DNA of 9,693 nucleotides from Candidatus Alcyoniella australis (GTDB lineage Bacteria > Lernaellota > Lernaellaia > JAVCCG01 > Alcyoniellaceae), in contig JAVCCG010000134.1 of assembly GCA_030765605.1 (NCBI GenBank), forward strand, positions 1-9,693, read 5' to 3'. The position numbers and the translations under genes are program-made. A model generated the notes under the pieces. The model was given only the letters and a program-made list of their open reading frames with translations, searched no databases and had not been told where the DNA came from. Below are positions 6,662 through 9,693 of this stretch, piece by piece. Position 1 is the stretch's first letter; each line of letters opens with the position of its first letter.

Positions 6662-6699
6662 AAAAAAAACAGGGCCCGGCAGCAATGCCGGACCCTGTT
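6662..6699 (-). terminator. fbaB: Intrinsic terminator after fbaB, leftward
   Basis: A 12-bp stem with one C/A mismatch (6668-6680 with 6687-6699) and a six-base loop is followed, on the minus strand, by a run of eight T (complement of A 6662-6669). It starts 23 bases beyond the aldolase stop and separates that gene from the kelch gene on the same strand. Confidence 0.92.
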
Positions 6700-6722
6700 G
6701 TGATGCAACTTTATCGGTGCGT

Positions 6723-7643
6723 CTACGAGGTGTAGATATCCATAATTTGGTTCAGCAGATCCAGGGCGTCGGCCTTGGTGCGCTGGAAGCTGTTGCGGCC
6801 GATGATCGAGCCGAAGCCGCCTCCGGCGTGAATCCCGCGGATGTCCTCGAGCACGCCGTCAGTGTCTTTGGCCGCGCCGCCGGAGAAGATCACGATCCGT
6901 TTGCCGTTGAACGCCGACTGCACCACGTGGCGTACGCGGTCGGCCAGGGTGTCGATCTTGATTTTCTCGGCTTGGTAGACCTTGCGCGCGGCGTCCTGCT
7001 CGATGTGGTCGGTGGGCGGCTTGACCTTGACGATATGCGCGCCGAGCTGACAGGCGATCTGCGCGGCGTAGGCCGCCACGTCGATGGCGGTCTCGCCCTC
7101 CTTGGTCAAGCCCGAGCCGCGCGGATAGGACCAGACCACTACAGCCAGTCCCGCGGCCTTGGCCTCGGACGCCAGCTCGCGGATTTCGCCGTACATCTCG
7201 TTGCGGAAACCCGATCCGGGATAGATTGTAAAGCCGATGGCCGAACAACCCAGACGCAACGCGTCATCCACATCCGCGGTGACCGCCGGGTAGGGATCCT
7301 CGGCAGTGAACAGCGAGTCGGAGTTGTTGGCCTTGAGAATCAGCGGAATCTGTCCGGCGAACTTGTCGGCCCCGGCCTCGATAAAGCCCAGGGGCGCGGC
7401 ATAGCCGCTCATGCCTGCGTCCAGGGCGAGCTGGAAATGATAGTCCGGATCGTAACCCGGCTCGTTCTTGGCAAAGCTGCGCGCCGGTCCGTGCTCGAAT
7501 CCCTGGTCAACAGGCAAAATCACCATCTTGCCAGTGCCGCCGAGTTTGCCCTGCATCAGGAAGCGATAGAGATTGGCCTTGGTGCCCGGGCAGTCGGACT
7601 CGTACCAGCTCAGGATCTGTTTCACGCGTGGTGTAATCGACAT
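6723..7643 (-). CDS. fbaB: Class I fructose-bisphosphate aldolase, DhnA/FbaB (archaeal) type
   Basis: 306 residues. Reversible aldol cleavage of fructose 1,6-bisphosphate to glyceraldehyde 3-phosphate and dihydroxyacetone phosphate in glycolysis and gluconeogenesis, via a lysine Schiff base, cytoplasmic. Family marks: ILPVDQGFEHGP at about 42-53, PLILKANNSDSLF at 100-112, GCSAIGFTIYPGS at 132-144, VVVWSYPRGSGL at 168-179, HIVKVKPP at 203-210 holding the Schiff-base Lys (206 or 208), IVIFSGG at 250-256 and the phosphate-binding loop GGGFGSIIGRNSFQR at 274-288. ATG 7643 has a strong GGAGGG ribosome site (7649-7654) five bases upstream. It is slightly shorter than E. coli FbaB but similar in core. 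It is monocistronic: own promoter candidate (7689-7717) and own terminator. The next gene upstream is divergent. Confidence 0.95.
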   Translation of the reverse strand: MSITPRVKQILSWYESDCPGTKANLYRFLMQGKLGGTGKMVILPVDQGFEHGPARSFAKNEPGYDPDYHFQLALDAGMSGYAAPLGFIEAGADKFAGQIPLILKANNSDSLFTAEDPYPAVTADVDDALRLGCSAIGFTIYPGSGFRNEMYGEIRELASEAKAAGLAVVVWSYPRGSGLTKEGETAIDVAAYAAQIACQLGAHIVKVKPPTDHIEQDAARKVYQAEKIKIDTLADRVRHVVQSAFNGKRIVIFSGGAAKDTDGVLEDIRGIHAGGGFGSIIGRNSFQRTKADALDLLNQIMDIYTS

Positions 7644-7688
7644 GTAAACCCTCCATGGGATGGGATTTTAGACGGGGCGTCGAGGGTA

Positions 7689-7717
7689 AATGTATTACAG
7701 AACACGGGCCTTCGCAA
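7689..7717 (-). promoter_or_regulatory. fbaB: Sigma70-like promoter candidate for fbaB
   Basis: On the minus strand TTGCGA (7712-7717) and TACATT (7689-7694) are separated by exactly 17 bases; each matches its consensus at 4 of 6 positions. About 45 bases of leader follow before ATG 7643. Confidence 0.4.
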
Positions 7718-7756
7718 TAGCAAGATCAGCACGGAAGGACAGCAGTCGGCATTGTC

Positions 7757-7785
7757 GCCGCCATCTGTTTGAGCGGCCTCTTTTT
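7757..7785 (+). terminator. Weak terminator-like hairpin in the leader of the 7868 gene
   Basis: GCCGC (7757-7761) pairs with GCGGC (7773-7777), then CTC and five T (7781-7785). The stem is only 5 bp. It may be chance or a weak attenuator. A further 6-bp hairpin (ACAAAT/ATTTGT, 7821-7826 with 7834-7839) lies just before the ribosome site. The rest of the 7644-7867 gap shows no gene. Confidence 0.25.
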
Positions 7786-7855
7786 CTCTTGCTTAAACCA
7801 TCCGAGGTCTGCTATTCAGGACAAATAGCAACAATTTGTTTATCGAACCTTCAAG

Positions 7856-7861
7856 AAGGAG
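7856..7861 (+). promoter_or_regulatory. Strong ribosome binding site that places the start upstream of an in-frame TGA
   Basis: AAGGAG sits six bases before ATG 7868. That ATG opens a signal peptide that is cut by TGA 7901-7903 but continues in frame beyond it. The next in-frame ATG, 7988, has no ribosome site and would lose the signal peptide. Confidence 0.75.
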
Positions 7862-7867
7862 TTGAAA

Positions 7868-8905
<1,038 letters not shown>

Positions 8906-8919
8906 GTAATTTTTAGCCT

Positions 8920-9023
8920 CGGGGTGGGGCGGTCATGCCGCCCCGCTCCGGCGGCTTTGAGGCAGCGTGGAACTGCCACAAAGCTCGCGTAGTTCGCTGG
9001 TCGTAGCGCCACGCCCCACCCCG
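8920..9023. repeat. Structured inverted repeat after the second tailed gene
   Basis: A 12-bp perfect inverted repeat (CGGGGTGGGGCG 8920-8931 with 9012-9023) encloses a hairpin at 8954-8984 (GCTTTG, A, GGCAG paired with CTGCC, A, CAAAGC around a seven-base loop). GGGGCGG (8926-8932) can instead pair with CCGCCCC (8938-8944), so two folds compete. No T-tract follows, so a classical terminator is not supported. Confidence 0.55.
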
Positions 9024-9048
9024 CATCGGACGATGATGGTGGGGGGGT

Positions 9049-9070
9049 AATAATGTTGAATAACATTATT
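9049..9070. repeat. AT-rich perfect palindrome flanked by G-runs
   Basis: AATAATGTT (9049-9057) and AACATTATT (9062-9070) form a 9-bp perfect stem with a four-base loop. G-rich tracts (G7 at 9041-9047, and gggtggg at 9071-9077) sit on each side. It could be a protein-binding site or repeat end; no neighbouring gene points to a role. Confidence 0.5.
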
Positions 9071-9162
9071 GGGTGGGCGCTCGGCAGAAATCAGTTTGAG
9101 ATTTTTTCGGATTGCCGGTCCGAAATACGTTGAGATAGTTGTCTGGTTCGCACGGGGGCTTG

Positions 9163-9308
9163 CTCAGCGGGTTCTCAAAGGCGCTGAGTTCATCGTTACA
9201 AGCTAAGACTTCTTTTCATCGACTGGCGGATGCGCTCGGTGTCCGGCTTTGCCAATGACGCTGGTCAGTCCTATTTTCGGATGAGAACCCGCCCGGCTTA
9301 GAGCCGGG
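9163..9308. repeat. Cluster of inverted repeats
   Basis: CTCAGCG/CGCTGAG (9163-9169, 9182-9188) is a 7-bp hairpin. GCGGGTTCTCA (9167-9177) is an exact 11-bp inverted copy of 9282-9292. CCCGGCT/AGCCGGG (9292-9298, 9302-9308) is a 7-bp stem with a TAG loop. No credible gene overlaps. Confidence 0.5.
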
Positions 9309-9395
9309 GCAAAACTCGCAAGCGGACCAAACTCTTGGCTCAACGATAATCTCCGCGACGCGGCATAGATCGACGCTAAACGATCCGGGAAATAT

Positions 9396-9505
9396 GCGAG
9401 CCTTGCAGCGGCTCGAAGCCGCCCGGCTCGCGCGGGGGAGAGAGCGGCGCGTCGGCTTGGAACAAGCCGACGCGCCTGTCCCACCCCACCCTGGCTCGCG
9501 GGGTG
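9396..9505. repeat. Three consecutive strong hairpins
   Basis: Hairpin A: GCGAGCC (9396-9402) with GGCTCGC (9425-9431), enclosing GCGGC/GCCGC (9408-9412, 9418-9422). Hairpin B: a perfect 14-bp stem (9446-9459 with 9463-9476) and a GAA loop. Hairpin C: CACCCC/GGGGTG (9482-9487, 9500-9505). None is followed by a T-tract in either direction. The arrangement suggests a structured RNA or a repeat element and not a terminator. Confidence 0.55.
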
Positions 9506-9683
9506 TTGGAACGAAATTTATTTTGAGGTGGGCCAAACGACGAACTTTTCCGCGCGCATGTCGAAGTAAAAATGCGTGGAGAACCCGGTACGGCTGACCT
9601 ACTGACTGTTGAGGGTCGCGGATAATGTTAGAGGCGGCATGCAGAACGATATTAAGAAATTTCGTTCCAATGCCCCGCGAGCC
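9493..9683. mobile_element. 191-bp inverted-repeat element, 27-bp arms
   Basis: The arms 9493-9519 (GGCTCGCGGGG...TTGGAACGAAATTT) and 9657-9683 are reverse complements with two mismatches in 27. The 137 bases between them contain no gene. Size and layout resemble the element at 4019-4202, but the arms differ in sequence. It may be a non-autonomous transposon or the ends of a larger repeat family; GGCTCGC also occurs in the hairpin at 9396-9431. Confidence 0.6.
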
Positions 9684-9693
9684 CTACACACAA

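Noticed and set aside
6345-7772. Long plus-strand open frame antisense to the aldolase and kelch genes
   Set aside because: Arg-rich, low-complexity translation, no ribosome site, and fully opposite a clear aldolase with all family motifs; a shadow of high GC.
9203-9597. Short open frames in the right-hand gap
   Set aside because: Compositionally biased, overlapping on both strands and crossing hairpins; none has a ribosome site or recognisable domain.
9519-9625. Group II intron-like segment (gagaacccggtacgg)
   Set aside because: No domain V hairpin with the expected pairing, no intron 5' end motif and no reverse transcriptase.

Overview
This window comes from a diderm bacterium of moderate to high GC. 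The evidence is one lipoprotein with a clear lipobox and several secreted multidomain proteins. The mix resembles large-genome lineages of the Deltaproteobacteria/Myxococcota/Planctomycetes type: leucine-rich repeats of the TxVTDxGLAxL class, SUMF1-fold lipoproteins, kelch and IPT/TIG proteins with Asp-rich tails, and an archaeal-type class I aldolase. No marker gene fixes the taxonomy, so this is inference.

Layout, left to right. (1) 1-462: the 3' end of a leucine-rich-repeat gene built of near-identical 72-bp units. (2) 463-733: a gap with hairpins and a good sigma70-like promoter. (3) 734-1744: a lipoprotein with an Asp/Glu-rich tether and a SUMF1 (formylglycine-generating-enzyme-like) domain that lacks the catalytic cysteine pair, followed by a small coding remnant and a strong intrinsic terminator. 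(4) 1948-3687, minus strand: a protein with about eight transmembrane helices and a C-terminal beta-propeller-like region. (5) 3688-4270: a gap holding a 184-bp inverted-repeat element with 25-bp arms. (6) 4271-5191: an alpha/beta hydrolase with a complete catalytic triad. (7) 5188-6591, minus strand: a short lipoprotein-signal fragment, then a secreted kelch + IPT protein ending in an Asp-rich run and GCCG. (8) 6723-7643, minus strand: class I fructose-bisphosphate aldolase (fbaB) with its own promoter candidate and terminator. (9) 7868-8905: a second secreted protein with an IPT domain, Asp-rich run and SGCCG end. (10) 8906-9693: no gene, but many inverted repeats, including a second ~190-bp inverted-repeat element.

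The most interesting signal is the pair of secreted proteins at 5266-6591 and 7868-8905. Their N-terminal domains are unrelated, but they share a C-terminal module: IPT/TIG-like domain, long Asp run, then Gly-Cys-Cys-Gly and stop. This looks like a surface-sorting or anchoring tag without the usual transmembrane helix. Both genes are also interrupted by a single in-frame TGA (codon 85 and codon 12) while the rest of each reading frame, its Shine-Dalgarno site and its tail are intact. A general TGA reassignment is unlikely, because TGA is the natural stop of the second gene and of two other genes here. The choices left are recoding or readthrough, selenocysteine (a small stem-loop of suitable geometry follows the kelch TGA), recent nonsense mutation, or sequence error.

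Apart from that shared module the genes look like independent transcription units, with few signs of operons. The housekeeping aldolase sits among accessory envelope genes and repeat elements.
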